Source: Sphingobacterium paludis (GTDB lineage: Bacteria; Bacteroidota; Bacteroidia; Sphingobacteriales; Sphingobacteriaceae). Taken from it: a DNA stretch of 64,000 nucleotides. The DNA lies in the NCBI RefSeq assembly GCF_004364125.1, contig NZ_SNZV01000004.1, positions 430,189 through 494,188 of the forward strand, read 5' to 3'. Position numbers and translations under genes: made by a program. The notes under the pieces are model-generated. The model was given only the letters and a program-made list of their open reading frames with translations, made no database searches and had not been told where the DNA came from. Shown one piece after another: positions 26,948 to 36,111 of the stretch; positions within the stretch are counted from its first letter, which is position 1; each line of letters starts with the position of its first letter.

Positions 26948-27163
26948 ATGAGCACATTGAAAATATCTGACGCAGATTGGGCCGTCCTGAAAGTGAAACT
27001 GAGTAGAAAATACAATCATCTTACGGAAGAAGACCTTGCGTACCATGCAGGCGAAGAGGAACAGTTATTCGTAAGATTAGCGAAAAGACTGCGGCGAAAT
27101 AGGGATTACGTACTGTTCACCTTAGCGAAAGAATTGCAGAACCTCGAATCGAATAGCCTTTAA
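26948..27163 (+). CDS. Small CsbD-like stress protein (tentative)
   Basis: 71 residues. The pattern DADWAVLKVKLSRKYNHLTEEDL followed by GEEEQLFVRLAKRL resembles CsbD-family proteins (W..LK.KL...LT..DL, then G....L...L), but with substitutions at glycine positions. Family members are small general-stress proteins with no known biochemical role. It sits 2 nt before the tRNA-binding protein gene, so it is translated from the same message. Confidence 0.6.
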   Translation: MSTLKISDADWAVLKVKLSRKYNHLTEEDLAYHAGEEEQLFVRLAKRLRRNRDYVLFTLAKELQNLESNSL

Positions 27164-27165
27164 TA

Positions 27166-27507
27166 ATGGAAGATCTCATTTCTTGGCATGATTTTGCAAA
27201 AGTCGAGCTCCGTGTAGGAACGATAATGGAGGTGGCTGACTTTGCGAAAGCACGCAAACCGGCCTATCAGTTGCGTATTGACTTTGGTGACGAAATAGGT
27301 ATTTTAAAATCCAGTGCCCAAATTACCCATCATTATACTAAAGAAGAGCTGATCGGTAGACAGGTTATTGCTGTTGTGAATTTTCCAAGGAAGCAAATAG
27401 CTGATTTTATGTCAGAATGTTTAGTTACCGGTTTTGCGGATGAGCAAGGCCATATTGTCTTAAGTGCTGTGGAGCGGGCATTGCCTAATGGTGCCAAATT
27501 ACTATAA
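27166..27507 (+). CDS. csaA: CsaA-type tRNA-binding protein
   Basis: 113 residues forming one OB-fold tRNA-binding domain (as in the EMAPII/MetRS C-terminus): FAKVELRVGTIMEVADF, YQLRIDFGDEIGILKSSAQIT, and the C-terminal LSAVERALPNGAKL. CsaA of Bacillus has been described as a secretion-linked chaperone and structurally as a tRNA-binding dimer. It is sandwiched in a tight run with the CsbD-like gene and tadA (1 nt apart). Confidence 0.87.
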   Translation: MEDLISWHDFAKVELRVGTIMEVADFAKARKPAYQLRIDFGDEIGILKSSAQITHHYTKEELIGRQVIAVVNFPRKQIADFMSECLVTGFADEQGHIVLSAVERALPNGAKLL

Positions 27508-27508
27508 C

Positions 27509-27979
27509 ATGCGAATATTTCATTTTGATGATACCACGCAACCGGAAGTACCGGCTGATGAACTGTATATGCGCGAAGCCTTAAAGCTGGCAGAAAGTGC
27601 TTATCGCGAAGATGAGGTGCCCATTGGTGCTGTCATCGTGAGCCAGGGCAAGATTATCGGTAAGGGCTACAATTTGACCGAACGTCTGAACGATGTGACC
27701 GCACATGCAGAAATGCAGGCCTTCACTGCGGCCTCAAATTTTCTGGGGGGAAAGTATTTAAAGGATTGTACACTCTATGTTACGGTGGAGCCTTGTGTAA
27801 TGTGTGCCGGCGCATCCTATTGGACGCAAATTTCCAAAGTAGTATATGGCGCAAAAGATGAAAAACGGGGCGCCTCTAAACATGGAAACCTTTACCATCC
27901 GAAAACAGAAGTTCAAGGAGGTGTGCTGGAAACGGAGTGTAGCGAATTGGTTCGATCATTTTTCCGTAATAAAAGGTAG
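27509..27979 (+). CDS. tadA: tRNA-specific adenosine deaminase
   Basis: Deaminates A34 to inosine in tRNA-Arg(ACG) and similar tRNAs. Zinc deaminase motifs: HAEMQA (catalytic Glu) and PCVMCAGA (two zinc-ligand Cys). Residues 15-150 match the family; VPIGAVIV and GASKHGNLYHP are also conserved. The frame continues upstream into csaA, but the ATG at 27509, one base after the csaA stop, gives a normal 156-residue protein. Confidence 0.93.
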   Translation: MRIFHFDDTTQPEVPADELYMREALKLAESAYREDEVPIGAVIVSQGKIIGKGYNLTERLNDVTAHAEMQAFTAASNFLGGKYLKDCTLYVTVEPCVMCAGASYWTQISKVVYGAKDEKRGASKHGNLYHPKTEVQGGVLETECSELVRSFFRNKR

Positions 27980-28073
27980 GGAAACAAATAAAATCATGGT
28001 TTGTTACAACTGATGGTAGCTCGAAATTGTTATATTCGTGCTATTAATTGTTAAACAATAAAAGATATATATT

Positions 28074-28682
28074 ATGGCATTTGAATTAGAAGCATTACCG
28101 TACGCAAGTGACGCGTTGGAACCACACATCGATAAGGATACCATGGAAATCCACCATGATCGTCATCACCAAGCTTATGTTGACAATTTGAACAAAGCAA
28201 TTGCAGGTACTGATGCTGAGAATTTATCCTTGGAAGATATCAACAAGCATATTTCTAAATACCCGGCTGCTGTTCGTAATAACGGTGGTGGGCACTTTAA
28301 CCACAAGCTATTCTGGTCTATTTTGGGACCAAATGCAGGCGGCGAGCCTACTGGCGAACTAGCTGAAGCTGTTAAAAGCACATTTGGATCTTTTGACGAG
28401 CTTAAAACACAGTTGCAAAACGCGGGCGCAACACGATTTGGTTCGGGTTGGGCATGGTTAGTAGTTAAAGCAGATGGTCAGTTGGCCGTGACCTCTACGC
28501 CAAACCAAGATAATCCGTTGATGGATGTTGCTGAAGTTCAAGGTACACCTATTTTGGGAATTGACGTGTGGGAACACGCTTATTATTTGAAATATCAAAA
28601 CAAACGTCCAGCATATTTGGAAGCTGTGTTTAACGCTATCAATTGGGATGCCGTGGCGCAGCGTTTCCAAGAAGCTAAGTAA
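28074..28682 (+). CDS. sodA: Superoxide dismutase, manganese-type signature
   Basis: Cytoplasmic enzyme (no signal peptide), 202 residues. Metal ligands: H27 ([13 protein letters not shown]), His in [10 protein letters not shown], and Asp/His in [13 protein letters not shown]. Second-sphere residues point to manganese: Gly before the GGH motif and Gln in TPNQDNPL, where iron enzymes carry a Gln near the first site instead. Cambialistic use is possible in this phylum. A TATATTCG box, near the -7 consensus, lies about 40 nt upstream. Confidence 0.94.
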   Translation: MAFELEALPYASDALEPHIDKDTMEIHHDRHHQAYVDNLNKAIAGTDAENLSLEDINKHISKYPAAVRNNGGGHFNHKLFWSILGPNAGGEPTGELAEAVKSTFGSFDELKTQLQNAGATRFGSGWAWLVVKADGQLAVTSTPNQDNPLMDVAEVQGTPILGIDVWEHAYYLKYQNKRPAYLEAVFNAINWDAVAQRFQEAK

Positions 28683-28716
28683 GTAAATACAGCCCCACGA
28701 TAGGGTCTGTCAACTG

Positions 28717-28811
28717 CGCGTCATTACTGCATTCTTATCTTTCAGGCATTAAACTTATTATGCTTAGAACGGTCGGATACATAGTAATGACGCGTTTTTT
28801 TATATAAACTT
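28717..28811 (+). terminator. Terminator of sodA with an unusually long loop
   Basis: Perfect 12-bp arms CGCGTCATTACT (28717-28728) and complement (28793-28804), followed by seven T residues, but separated by 64 nt that can form inner stems. It most likely ends the sodA transcript. Confidence 0.6.
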
Positions 28812-28818
28812 TTTTACG

Positions 28819-29496
28819 ATGAGAAATAGATTACACCATTTTTTAACGCTGGTTTTTGGACTGACCGTATTTGCCGCTTGCGGGCAACCGGCTAAGGGGA
28901 GTAAGGATAGTGGGAAGCTGGCCGCTTCGGTACAAGAACTACCGGAGCGCACTGCGGGAGCTATTGATACAGCCACTTTTGGAGCAGGCTGCTTTTGGTG
29001 TGTGGAAGCACAATTTGCATCCTTGAATGGCGTGAAATCTGTCGTTTCAGGTTATTCGGGTGGCAAGAAAGCAAACCCAACTTATAGTCAAGTTTCATCC
29101 GGACGGAGTGGGCATGCAGAGGTTATTCAAGTGTTGTATGACACAGCAACTATTTCCTACGATGAGCTGCTCGAAGCCTTTTTCCTGGCGCATGATCCAA
29201 CGCAACTGGATAGACAAGGCAACGATGTGGGCCCACAGTATCGCTCTATTATATTTGCGCATTCCAAAGAACAATATAACAAAAGTCTATATTACATCGA
29301 CAAGCTCAATGCAGCGGACGTATACAAGGGCAAGATTGTAACTGCTGTAGAACCCTTTAAAGCTTTTTATAAGGCGGAAGATTATCATCAGGAATACTAC
29401 GCGAAGAATGGGCAAGAGGCTTATTGCGTTTATGTTATCAAACCTAAAATGGAAAAATTCCGCAAAGTATTCAAAGAAAAGCTTAAGAAACAGTAA
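28819..29496 (+). CDS. msrA: Peptide methionine sulfoxide reductase MsrA, lipoprotein form
   Basis: Reduces methionine-S-sulfoxide in proteins. The catalytic GCFWCVE lies near residue 57; GYSGG, GRSGHAEVIQV, DPTQLDRQGNDVGPQYRS and EDYHQEYY are all family motifs. An added N-terminal lipoprotein signal (VFAACG, Cys about residue 22) places it at the cell envelope, where it would repair periplasmic or outer-membrane proteins. 225 residues. No MsrB domain is attached or adjacent. Confidence 0.93.
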   Translation: MRNRLHHFLTLVFGLTVFAACGQPAKGSKDSGKLAASVQELPERTAGAIDTATFGAGCFWCVEAQFASLNGVKSVVSGYSGGKKANPTYSQVSSGRSGHAEVIQVLYDTATISYDELLEAFFLAHDPTQLDRQGNDVGPQYRSIIFAHSKEQYNKSLYYIDKLNAADVYKGKIVTAVEPFKAFYKAEDYHQEYYAKNGQEAYCVYVIKPKMEKFRKVFKEKLKKQ

Positions 29497-29509
29497 TTTG
29501 TTGTTGAAA

Positions 29510-29541
29510 AAAGGGCCGCCGAAAATTTCCGGCGACCCTTT
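29510..29541. terminator. Bidirectional terminator between msrA and recA
   Basis: Stem AAAGGGCCGCCG/CGGCGACCCTTT with one mismatch and a central AT loop, flanked by A-run and T-run. The genes on both sides converge on it. Confidence 0.8.
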
Positions 29542-29562
29542 CACAGCATATAAACCTTTATA

Positions 29563-30585
29563 TTATTCTTCTATAGCGGCATGTTGATCCAAGTCAACAC
29601 CGCTCACCTCTGCTCTAATTTTAGCTTCAAGCTCATCGCTCAAATCTGGATTGTCTAAAAGAAGATTTTTCACAGCATCACGGCCTTGGCCAAGCTTCGT
29701 ATCTCCATAACTAAACCAAGATCCGGATTTCTTCACAATACCATATTCTACACCCAGATCAATAATTTCGCCTACTTTGGAAATACCTTCGCCAAACATA
29801 ATATCAAACTCAGCGATACGGAATGGAGGAGCTACTTTATTTTTTACAATTTTTACTTTAACACGGTTACCCGATACTTCATCCGCATCTTTAATTTGGG
29901 ATGTACGACGAATGTCTAAACGTACGGATGCATAGAATTTCAATGCGTTACCACCGGTGGTCGTCTCTGGGTTTCCAAACATAACACCGATTTTTTCCCG
30001 AAGTTGGTTGATGAAGATACAGCAACAGTTTGTTTTCGAGATTGTACCTGTTAGTTTCCGCAGTGCTTGCGACATTAAACGCGCCTGAAGTCCCATTTTT
30101 GAATCACCCATCTCGCCTTCGATCTCCCCTTTAGGTACCAAAGCGGCCACCGAGTCAATAACGATAACGTCAATCGCACCGGAGCGAATCAAATTATCCG
30201 CAATTTCAAGGGCCTGCTCACCGTTGTCGGGCTGCGATATTAACAGATTTTCTACATCCACACCTAATTTCTGTGCGTAATATTTATCAAACGCATGTTC
30301 CGCATCAATCACGGCTGCAATGCCACCTTTTTTCTGCGCTTCTGCTACAATATGCGTTGCCAAGGTTGTCTTACCTGATGATTCCGGGCCGTAGATTTCA
30401 ATGATACGGCCTTTCGGAACTCCACCGATTCCTAAAGCGATATCCAGTCCTAAAGATCCAGTAGATATGGCTTCGATAGGCTCGACGGCAGAGTCGCCCA
30501 ATTTCATGATGGTACCTTTACCATATGACTTTTCCAGTTTATCTAAAGTAAGCTGTAAAGCTTTTAATTTATCTGCGTTACTCAT
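29563..30585 (-). CDS. recA: DNA recombinase RecA
   Basis: Strand-exchange and SOS coprotease. Walker [11 protein letters not shown] near residue 67, VIDAEHAFD, Walker [14 protein letters not shown], loop motifs [17 protein letters not shown] and [20 protein letters not shown] (L2), all intact. 340 residues, normal. Monocistronic. I see no LexA box upstream. The minus-strand TATTTTTG (30605-30612) fits the -7 consensus 20 nt before the start. Confidence 0.98.
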   Translation of the reverse strand: MSNADKLKALQLTLDKLEKSYGKGTIMKLGDSAVEPIEAISTGSLGLDIALGIGGVPKGRIIEIYGPESSGKTTLATHIVAEAQKKGGIAAVIDAEHAFDKYYAQKLGVDVENLLISQPDNGEQALEIADNLIRSGAIDVIVIDSVAALVPKGEIEGEMGDSKMGLQARLMSQALRKLTGTISKTNCCCIFINQLREKIGVMFGNPETTTGGNALKFYASVRLDIRRTSQIKDADEVSGNRVKVKIVKNKVAPPFRIAEFDIMFGEGISKVGEIIDLGVEYGIVKKSGSWFSYGDTKLGQGRDAVKNLLLDNPDLSDELEAKIRAEVSGVDLDQHAAIEE

Positions 30586-30604
30586 ATTTTTAGTATTTGA
30601 TGGT

Positions 30605-30612
30605 CAAAAATA
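30605..30612 (-). promoter_or_regulatory. Predicted -7 box of recA
   Basis: CAAAAATA on the plus strand reads TATTTTTG on the minus strand, a TAnnTTTG match 20 nt before the recA ATG. No good -33 element at the right distance. Confidence 0.4.
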
Positions 30613-30676
30613 CAATATAATTTTGATAACTAAAAATTATATTGCTAACAATATTAGTCTTTTTTTTAGTTTGCCG

Positions 30677-31330
30677 CTACACAGCTTGTTGTTGATACGT
30701 TTTCTCGAAATATTTGCAAAAGTGGGTGATCGGGCAGATCTCGCATTTTGGTCTACGCGCCAGGCAAATATAGCGGCCATGCAAAATAAGCCAATGGTGC
30801 GCAATGGCAATTGTATCTTTTGGGAGGTAGTTTACCAGTTGTTTTTCCACCGCTAATGGGGTTGTTGCTCGGCTTGTAAGACCCAGGCGATTGCTTACAC
30901 GAAAAACGTGCGTATCCACAGCCATCGCGGGGTTGTTATATACCACGGATGAAATTACATTCGCGGTCTTACGGCCGACGCCAGGCAGTTTAACAAGATC
31001 TTCTACTTTTTCAGGAACCTCGCCCTGAAATTCGGCTATCAATTTTTGCGCCATGCCAAGCAAGTGCTTGGCTTTGTTGTTGGGGTAGCTCACTGATCGG
31101 ATATACGAAAATATTTCCTCTACACTGCTGGCTGCTAGCGCGGAAACGTCGGGGAAACGATCGAAAAGGGCAGGGGTAATCATGTTGATGCGTTTGTCAG
31201 TGCATTGTGCAGAAAGAATAACAGCGACCAACAGTTCGTAAGGATTACTATAATGTAGCTCGGTTTGCGCTTCAGGATTATGCGTGGAAAAGTAAGCAAC
31301 AAATTCCTTATATCTTTCTTTTTTTAACAT
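30677..31330 (-). CDS. nth: Endonuclease III (DNA glycosylase/AP lyase)
   Basis: Removes oxidised pyrimidines and cleaves abasic sites. Helix-hairpin-helix LVKLPGVGRKTANV (with catalytic Lys) and the catalytic Asp in AMAVDTHVFRVSNRLGL; the C-terminal 4Fe-4S ligands are spaced C-x6-C-x2-C-x5-C. The ATG at 31330 is preferred over the in-frame TTG at 31336; 217 residues, normal. Confidence 0.95.
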   Translation of the reverse strand: MLKKERYKEFVAYFSTHNPEAQTELHYSNPYELLVAVILSAQCTDKRINMITPALFDRFPDVSALAASSVEEIFSYIRSVSYPNNKAKHLLGMAQKLIAEFQGEVPEKVEDLVKLPGVGRKTANVISSVVYNNPAMAVDTHVFRVSNRLGLTSRATTPLAVEKQLVNYLPKDTIAIAHHWLILHGRYICLARRPKCEICPITHFCKYFEKTYQQQAV

Positions 31331-31363
31331 AAGCAAAGATATTTAAAAGTCTTTATAAATAAC

Positions 31364-31390
31364 AAAGTCTCTAATTTTGTTAGAGACTTT
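31364..31390. terminator. Terminator of the small gene at 31397
   Basis: Perfect 11-bp stem AAAGTCTCTAA/TTAGAGACTTT with a 5-nt loop, right after the stop of the 62-residue gene on the minus strand. Confidence 0.7.
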
Positions 31391-31396
31391 GCCATG

Positions 31397-31585
31397 TTAC
31401 TTTGTCAAGCTTTTCGAGTAATTTAAGATATGCTCGATCGTTTTTGCGCTTGGCGACTTTGCTAGTTTTGCTAAACCATGTCGGAGCGTTTCATCAAATG
31501 CTGCATCCGTATTGTTATCAACCATCGCTACGTTTTTTTCGCTTAATCCAGTCTCATGTTCATCTTGTGTAAAGTATTCTACCAT
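31397..31585 (-). CDS. Small acidic hypothetical protein
   Basis: 62 residues, ATG start, own terminator. N-terminal half is acidic (EYFTQDEHETG); the C-terminal half is a helix (ETLRHGLAKLA, then KTIEHILNYSKSL). I recall similar short proteins ending in an ILNYSKSL-like motif in related genomes, but no family name. It is real-looking from its isolation, ATG and terminator. Confidence 0.6.
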   Translation of the reverse strand: MVEYFTQDEHETGLSEKNVAMVDNNTDAAFDETLRHGLAKLAKSPSAKTIEHILNYSKSLTK

Positions 31586-31657
31586 AAGCCTTTTGTTTTA
31601 TTAAGTACATATAAAACGCAAGATAGAAATATATATTATATCCGATTTAACATTTTT

Positions 31658-33280
31658 TTACTTTTTTGTTTGGATATAGTTATTAGCTTCCTCTACGGCT
31701 CTTTTTGCGTTGACGATACCACCCGTTACGCTGATCTCATCGAGGTAAACCTTCTTCGTTGTTCCGTCGATCTGTACTTTCACCTTATCGTCTATTTTGG
31801 TAACCGACTTTAAAATAATGCTTTTTACCTCTTTTGCAGAAAGTTCAGGATAGTATGATCGAAGTAAAGCAGCGAGTCCGGCCACGACGGGAGCTGCCAT
31901 GCTGGTTCCATCTTGTTCTTTGTAAGTAGATTCTGGCATAGTCGAGTTTATTTTCACGCCTGGCGCAAATACATCGACTGATTTATAACCGTAGTTAGAA
32001 AAGCTAGCCAATAGATCATCGTCAAGACCTGAAGACGTTGCGCCAACCGTTATCCAGTTTGAAGCCTCGCCCAGCACAGCACCCAAGCTGTCGGTGTAAT
32101 ACTTCATCGGATAGTTTTTTACGATGTCATTGTCCTTCGCGTCATTCCCGGCGGCATGGATCAATAAGACATCATGTTCATCGGCGTATTTTACAGCTTC
32201 ATCCACCGTTTCTTTATTGTAGGCATAGCCTTTACCGAAGCTCATGTTAATAACTTTAGCGCCGTTTTCCACTGCATATCGGATGCCGTTTGCCACATCT
32301 TTATCGCGCTCATCGCCATCCGGCACAAGGCGAACACCCATAATTTGAACGTTGTCCGCAACACCGTCTATACCAATGCCGTTATTACGCTTGGCGCCAA
32401 TAATTCCAGCAACGTGCGTACCATGGTCGGCATCCGGCCCTTTGATATCAGCATTGCCATAGTTTCGCTCGCTGGCATCCTCATAATTGTCGCCCACGAT
32501 GCTACGCGAATCATAGGCTTTGTTTAGATGGTATTTTGTTTGGCCGCTGAAATACTTCACACCATCCTCTAAATCTTTGTAAAATTTATCGAAAGGTGTA
32601 TTCGCCAATTCCCTATTAGCCATGCGCAACGCCATTTTCTGGCGGTCAGATGTCGCTGTGTAACCATCTAAATCAGCTTTGGTCACATCTTTAGGATCCT
32701 TCCCTATTTTCTTAATGATGATATCCAGCTCTTCTTTCAGGCGACCGTAATTGGTGTTTCCGAAGTTCGCTTGGTCGAGCTTGCTGGTATAGTCGCTAAT
32801 CATTTTTTGGTATGCCACAAATTCACGACGCTCTTCTTCTGATAATGGGGTAGAAGGCAATACAGAGATATATTTCGGTTCGTACAAACGAATTAATCGA
32901 GTTACTTCGAGATTATCATACTGCACGTTCTCTCCCGCGGCGTTCCCAATAAAGTTCCAACCGTGGATATCATCGATGTAGCCGTTTCCGTCATTATCCT
33001 TTCCGTCACCGGCAGTTTCTTTTTTATTAGTCCACATTACATCTTTCAGGTCTTCGTGCTTATAGTCCACGCCACCATCCAAAACACCTACTATTACCGG
33101 TGTGGAGCTGCGCCCTTTGAGCAATTCATAGGCTTTCTCCGTGCTGATGCCGCGGACACCGTCTGTTTGATAATCCAAATTGTACCAATTGGGAGGGTTT
33201 GTGCTTTTTGACTGCGCACTTCCAAAAAAGGGCAATAACGCTATACCGATTAAGGTACAAAGTCTACTTGTTCCAATCAT
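31658..33280 (-). CDS. Secreted S8-family subtilisin-like serine protease
   Basis: 540 residues. Signal peptide (1-22, ending in FFGSAQ), then a peptidase S8 domain with the catalytic Asp in GVLDGGVDYKHEDL, His in DHGTHVAGIIGA, the oxyanion Asn in HAAGNDAKD, and Ser in GTSMAAPVVAGLAALL. An insert of about 150 residues lies between Asp and His, mostly charged helices, as in several Bacteroidota S8 proteins. No C-terminal sorting domain. Probably periplasmic or exported; it diverges from the S9 peptidase gene. Confidence 0.92.
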   Translation of the reverse strand: MIGTSRLCTLIGIALLPFFGSAQSKSTNPPNWYNLDYQTDGVRGISTEKAYELLKGRSSTPVIVGVLDGGVDYKHEDLKDVMWTNKKETAGDGKDNDGNGYIDDIHGWNFIGNAAGENVQYDNLEVTRLIRLYEPKYISVLPSTPLSEEERREFVAYQKMISDYTSKLDQANFGNTNYGRLKEELDIIIKKIGKDPKDVTKADLDGYTATSDRQKMALRMANRELANTPFDKFYKDLEDGVKYFSGQTKYHLNKAYDSRSIVGDNYEDASERNYGNADIKGPDADHGTHVAGIIGAKRNNGIGIDGVADNVQIMGVRLVPDGDERDKDVANGIRYAVENGAKVINMSFGKGYAYNKETVDEAVKYADEHDVLLIHAAGNDAKDNDIVKNYPMKYYTDSLGAVLGEASNWITVGATSSGLDDDLLASFSNYGYKSVDVFAPGVKINSTMPESTYKEQDGTSMAAPVVAGLAALLRSYYPELSAKEVKSIILKSVTKIDDKVKVQIDGTTKKVYLDEISVTGGIVNAKRAVEEANNYIQTKK

Positions 33281-33303
33281 ATATGTTTAGTTCTCGTTAA
33301 TGG

Positions 33304-33311
33304 CAAATATA
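33304..33311 (-). promoter_or_regulatory. Predicted -7 box of the S8 protease gene
   Basis: CAAATATA on the plus strand (TATATTTG on the minus) is a perfect TAnnTTTG match 24 nt before the start codon. Confidence 0.5.
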
Positions 33312-33392
33312 ACGCAACTACCGTGCACATGTTGTTAAAAAAAACTAAATCGATATTTTTTTTACACTAACTTTATTGTAAAATCTTTTTTT

Positions 33393-35543
33393 ATGGACAA
33401 AAAATGGAACTATATGATTATTATTGGAGCTATGGCAATAGCATGTTCTGATATGAAAAACACACATAGGGCAATTTGGCCGCAGGCGGATGCTCCCATT
33501 GCGGATAAGAAAGCATATACGCGAATTATCCATGGAGATACGGTGACGGATGATTATTATTGGATGAACGATTATTTCAAAAAAGGTCCGGACTCGGCAA
33601 ATGTCATACACTATCTGGAAGAGGAGAATACGTATACCGCCAGCATGATGAAAGATACAGAATCGCTTCAGGAAAAGCTGTTTCTGGAAATGAAAGGACG
33701 TATCAAGGAGAAAGATGAATCGGTTCCATATCTAAAAAATGGCTATTACTACTATACCAAGACTGAAGAAGGTAAACAGTATTATAAATATTGTCGCAAG
33801 AAAGGTAATCTGGATGCCGCAGAGGAGGTGTTGCTCGACATCGATGCGCTGGCAGAGGGCTATTCCTATTACGCTGCTGGAGGCTTTTCGATAAGTCCGG
33901 ATAATAAATTGTTAGCTTTTGGCGTGGATACCATTTCGCGAAGAGAATACACAATCTATATCAAAAATTTGGAGACGGGCGAGTTGTATCCTGAAAAGAT
34001 CGACCGTACCGAGGGAGAGGCTGTGTGGGCTAACGATAGCAAGACCTTTTTCTATACAGCTAAAAACCCTGTCACATTATTGAGCGAAAAAATAAAACGG
34101 CACACGTTGGGCGCTTCGGCGAAAAGCGATGCGGTAGTTTACGACGAAAAAGACAACAGCAATTACATCGGTGTAGAAAAATCGAAGAATGGGCGCTACA
34201 TCATGATCTATTCTGGAGGCACCTTATCCTCGGAGGTGTTTATTTTAGATGCCGACATGCCCAATGCAGCATTCAAGTCGTTTCAACCGCGCAGGAAAGA
34301 TGTGCTTTATTCGGTAACGGCATTAGCCGATCGATTTTTGATATTAACGAATGATCAAGCTAAAAACTTCAAGGTCGCACAATGTCCCTTAGACAAAACC
34401 GCGAAGGCATATTGGACAGACTTTATTCCGCATCGGGCCGATGTGCTGGTTTCGGGACTGGATGAGTTTAAAGACTTCCTCGCCGTTGCGGAACGCAAAA
34501 ATGGACTTACGCAAATGGCCATACGCTCCCTAGAAGACGATACGCAACACTATCTGGACTTTGGCGAAGCGGCGTACACCGTCTATCCAAGTGTGAACGA
34601 AGAATATGATACACAGGTGGTTCGTTACGGATATACTTCGCTCGTAACTCCCTCGTCGACCTTTGATTACAATATGAAAACGAAAGAGAAGCAATTGAGA
34701 AAGCAGCAGCAGGTTCTCGGAGGTTACGATGCAAAAGACTATGTCACAGAAAGACAATTTGCTACCGCCACAGACGGAACGCGCATTCCAATTTCTCTTG
34801 TTTACAAAAAAGGGTTTAAGAAAAACGGACAAGCACCTCTATTATTGTATGCTTACGGATCTTACGGATCATCGATGGATCCCGCATTCAGTTCCGCCCG
34901 TTTGAGCCTTTTGGATCGTGGATTCGTATATGCCATTGCGCACATACGAGGTGGCGAAGAAATGGGGCGGCAGTGGTATGAAGACGGCAAAATGATGAAA
35001 AAGAAAAATACATTCACTGATTTCGTCGATTGTGGACAGTTTTTAGTTAAAGAGCAATTTACCAGTTCTGCTCACCTGTATGCGCAAGGAGGCAGCGCGG
35101 GCGGCTTACTGATGGGCGCTGTGATTAACCTGGCTCCTTCATTATGGAATGGCGTAATTGCCCAAGTGCCTTTTGTTGATGTGGTGAACACGATGTTAGA
35201 TGAAACGATACCACTGACGACGAACGAGTACGATGAATGGGGAAATCCGAATGAAGCGGCCGCCTATACGTATATGAAGTCGTACTCACCTTACGAAAAT
35301 ATTGAACCGAAAGAGTATCCCAACCTATTGGTCACGACAGGGCTGCATGATAGCCAAGTGCAATATTTTGAGCCGGCTAAGTGGGTGGCTAAGCTACGTG
35401 CCACGAAAAAGGGCAAGCAAGTCGTTTTGCTAAAAACAGATATGGATTATGGCCATGGTGGAGCATCTGGGCGGTTCGATTATTTGAAGGACGTAGCCTT
35501 GAACTATGCTTTTCTCTTTAAACTGGAAGGGATCTCGGAATAG
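33393..35543 (+). CDS. S9A prolyl oligopeptidase/oligopeptidase-B-like lipoprotein
   Basis: 716 residues. Short lipoprotein signal (AIACS, Cys about 18). Residues ~30-430 form the seven-bladed propeller that gates the active site (WMNDYF, GFSISPDNKLLAFGVD, EAVWANDSKTFFY), then the alpha/beta-hydrolase domain: oxyanion Tyr in LLLYAYGSYG, nucleophile S568 in AQGGSAGGLLMG, Asp in GLHDSQV, His in DYGHGGASGR. It hydrolyses short peptides, here at the envelope. A 15-bp palindrome follows. Confidence 0.93.
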   Translation: MDKKWNYMIIIGAMAIACSDMKNTHRAIWPQADAPIADKKAYTRIIHGDTVTDDYYWMNDYFKKGPDSANVIHYLEEENTYTASMMKDTESLQEKLFLEMKGRIKEKDESVPYLKNGYYYYTKTEEGKQYYKYCRKKGNLDAAEEVLLDIDALAEGYSYYAAGGFSISPDNKLLAFGVDTISRREYTIYIKNLETGELYPEKIDRTEGEAVWANDSKTFFYTAKNPVTLLSEKIKRHTLGASAKSDAVVYDEKDNSNYIGVEKSKNGRYIMIYSGGTLSSEVFILDADMPNAAFKSFQPRRKDVLYSVTALADRFLILTNDQAKNFKVAQCPLDKTAKAYWTDFIPHRADVLVSGLDEFKDFLAVAERKNGLTQMAIRSLEDDTQHYLDFGEAAYTVYPSVNEEYDTQVVRYGYTSLVTPSSTFDYNMKTKEKQLRKQQQVLGGYDAKDYVTERQFATATDGTRIPISLVYKKGFKKNGQAPLLLYAYGSYGSSMDPAFSSARLSLLDRGFVYAIAHIRGGEEMGRQWYEDGKMMKKKNTFTDFVDCGQFLVKEQFTSSAHLYAQGGSAGGLLMGAVINLAPSLWNGVIAQVPFVDVVNTMLDETIPLTTNEYDEWGNPNEAAAYTYMKSYSPYENIEPKEYPNLLVTTGLHDSQVQYFEPAKWVAKLRATKKGKQVVLLKTDMDYGHGGASGRFDYLKDVALNYAFLFKLEGISE

Positions 35544-35560
35544 GGATTCCAAATCGCTAT

Positions 35561-35602
35561 GATGGAATCTTTGTTCGATTGCTTGGTAACAAAGATTCCA
35601 TC
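35561..35602. terminator. Long perfect hairpin between convergent genes
   Basis: 15-bp perfect stem (GATGGAATCTTTGTT and complement) with a 12-nt loop. Neither strand has a following T-run, so termination is by position and stem strength only. Confidence 0.55.
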
Positions 35603-35620
35603 ATACTTAGGTTGACATTA

Positions 35621-35869
35621 CTATTGCTGTTTAAGGGAATCCAATCTGTTTTCCGCTTCAATTTCCCGCGAATCGATCTGATGTTGTTTGTAGTTCTGCA
35701 AAGCAACTTTACTGGCTTTTTGGGAAACGATGATGCCGATTATTGCTATGATAGTTACTACGCTCAATCCCCAAGCGTATTTTTTCTTGTCTTGCTTCAC
35801 TAACCAGTACATCACGAAGATATAAGGCACTGCGAAAAAAATATAAAAGATAATACTAGGACCAACCAT
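35621..35869 (-). CDS. Small membrane protein of unknown function
   Basis: 82 residues from the ATG at 35869 (the frame also runs to a TTG at 35896). Two hydrophobic helices (about 3-24 and 33-50), then a charged, probably coiled-coil tail. No family recognised. It converges with the S9 peptidase. Real-gene status is supported only by the ATG, hydrophobic pattern and lack of competing frames. Confidence 0.55.
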   Translation of the reverse strand: MVGPSIIFYIFFAVPYIFVMYWLVKQDKKKYAWGLSVVTIIAIIGIIVSQKASKVALQNYKQHQIDSREIEAENRLDSLKQQ

Positions 35870-36075
35870 ATGTGCTTTGCTTAAAAATCTTAGCAAAATT
35901 ACACAAATAGATAGACTTATGAAACTACATCCTCTTCCGATTGGGAAGTGATTCTAGTTTGAACCTTTTAGCAAATCAGACGTACTATTAGTATATTGAC
36001 GATAAGAGAGATAGGTTAATGGTTTTTTAATAAAAAAACTACACCTTACTTACATAAAAGAAAAAAATAATTTTT

Positions 36076-36083
36076 TACTTTTG
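36076..36083 (+). promoter_or_regulatory. Predicted -7 box upstream of the arginine leader ORF
   Basis: TACTTTTG matches TAnnTTTG. The -33 region is A/T-rich with no TTTG. Start would be near 36090, about 20 nt before the leader ORF. This is the best promoter candidate for the argA-like locus. Confidence 0.5.
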
Positions 36084-36111
36084 CCCAGTCTAAACACGCA
36101 AAGACGATTGC

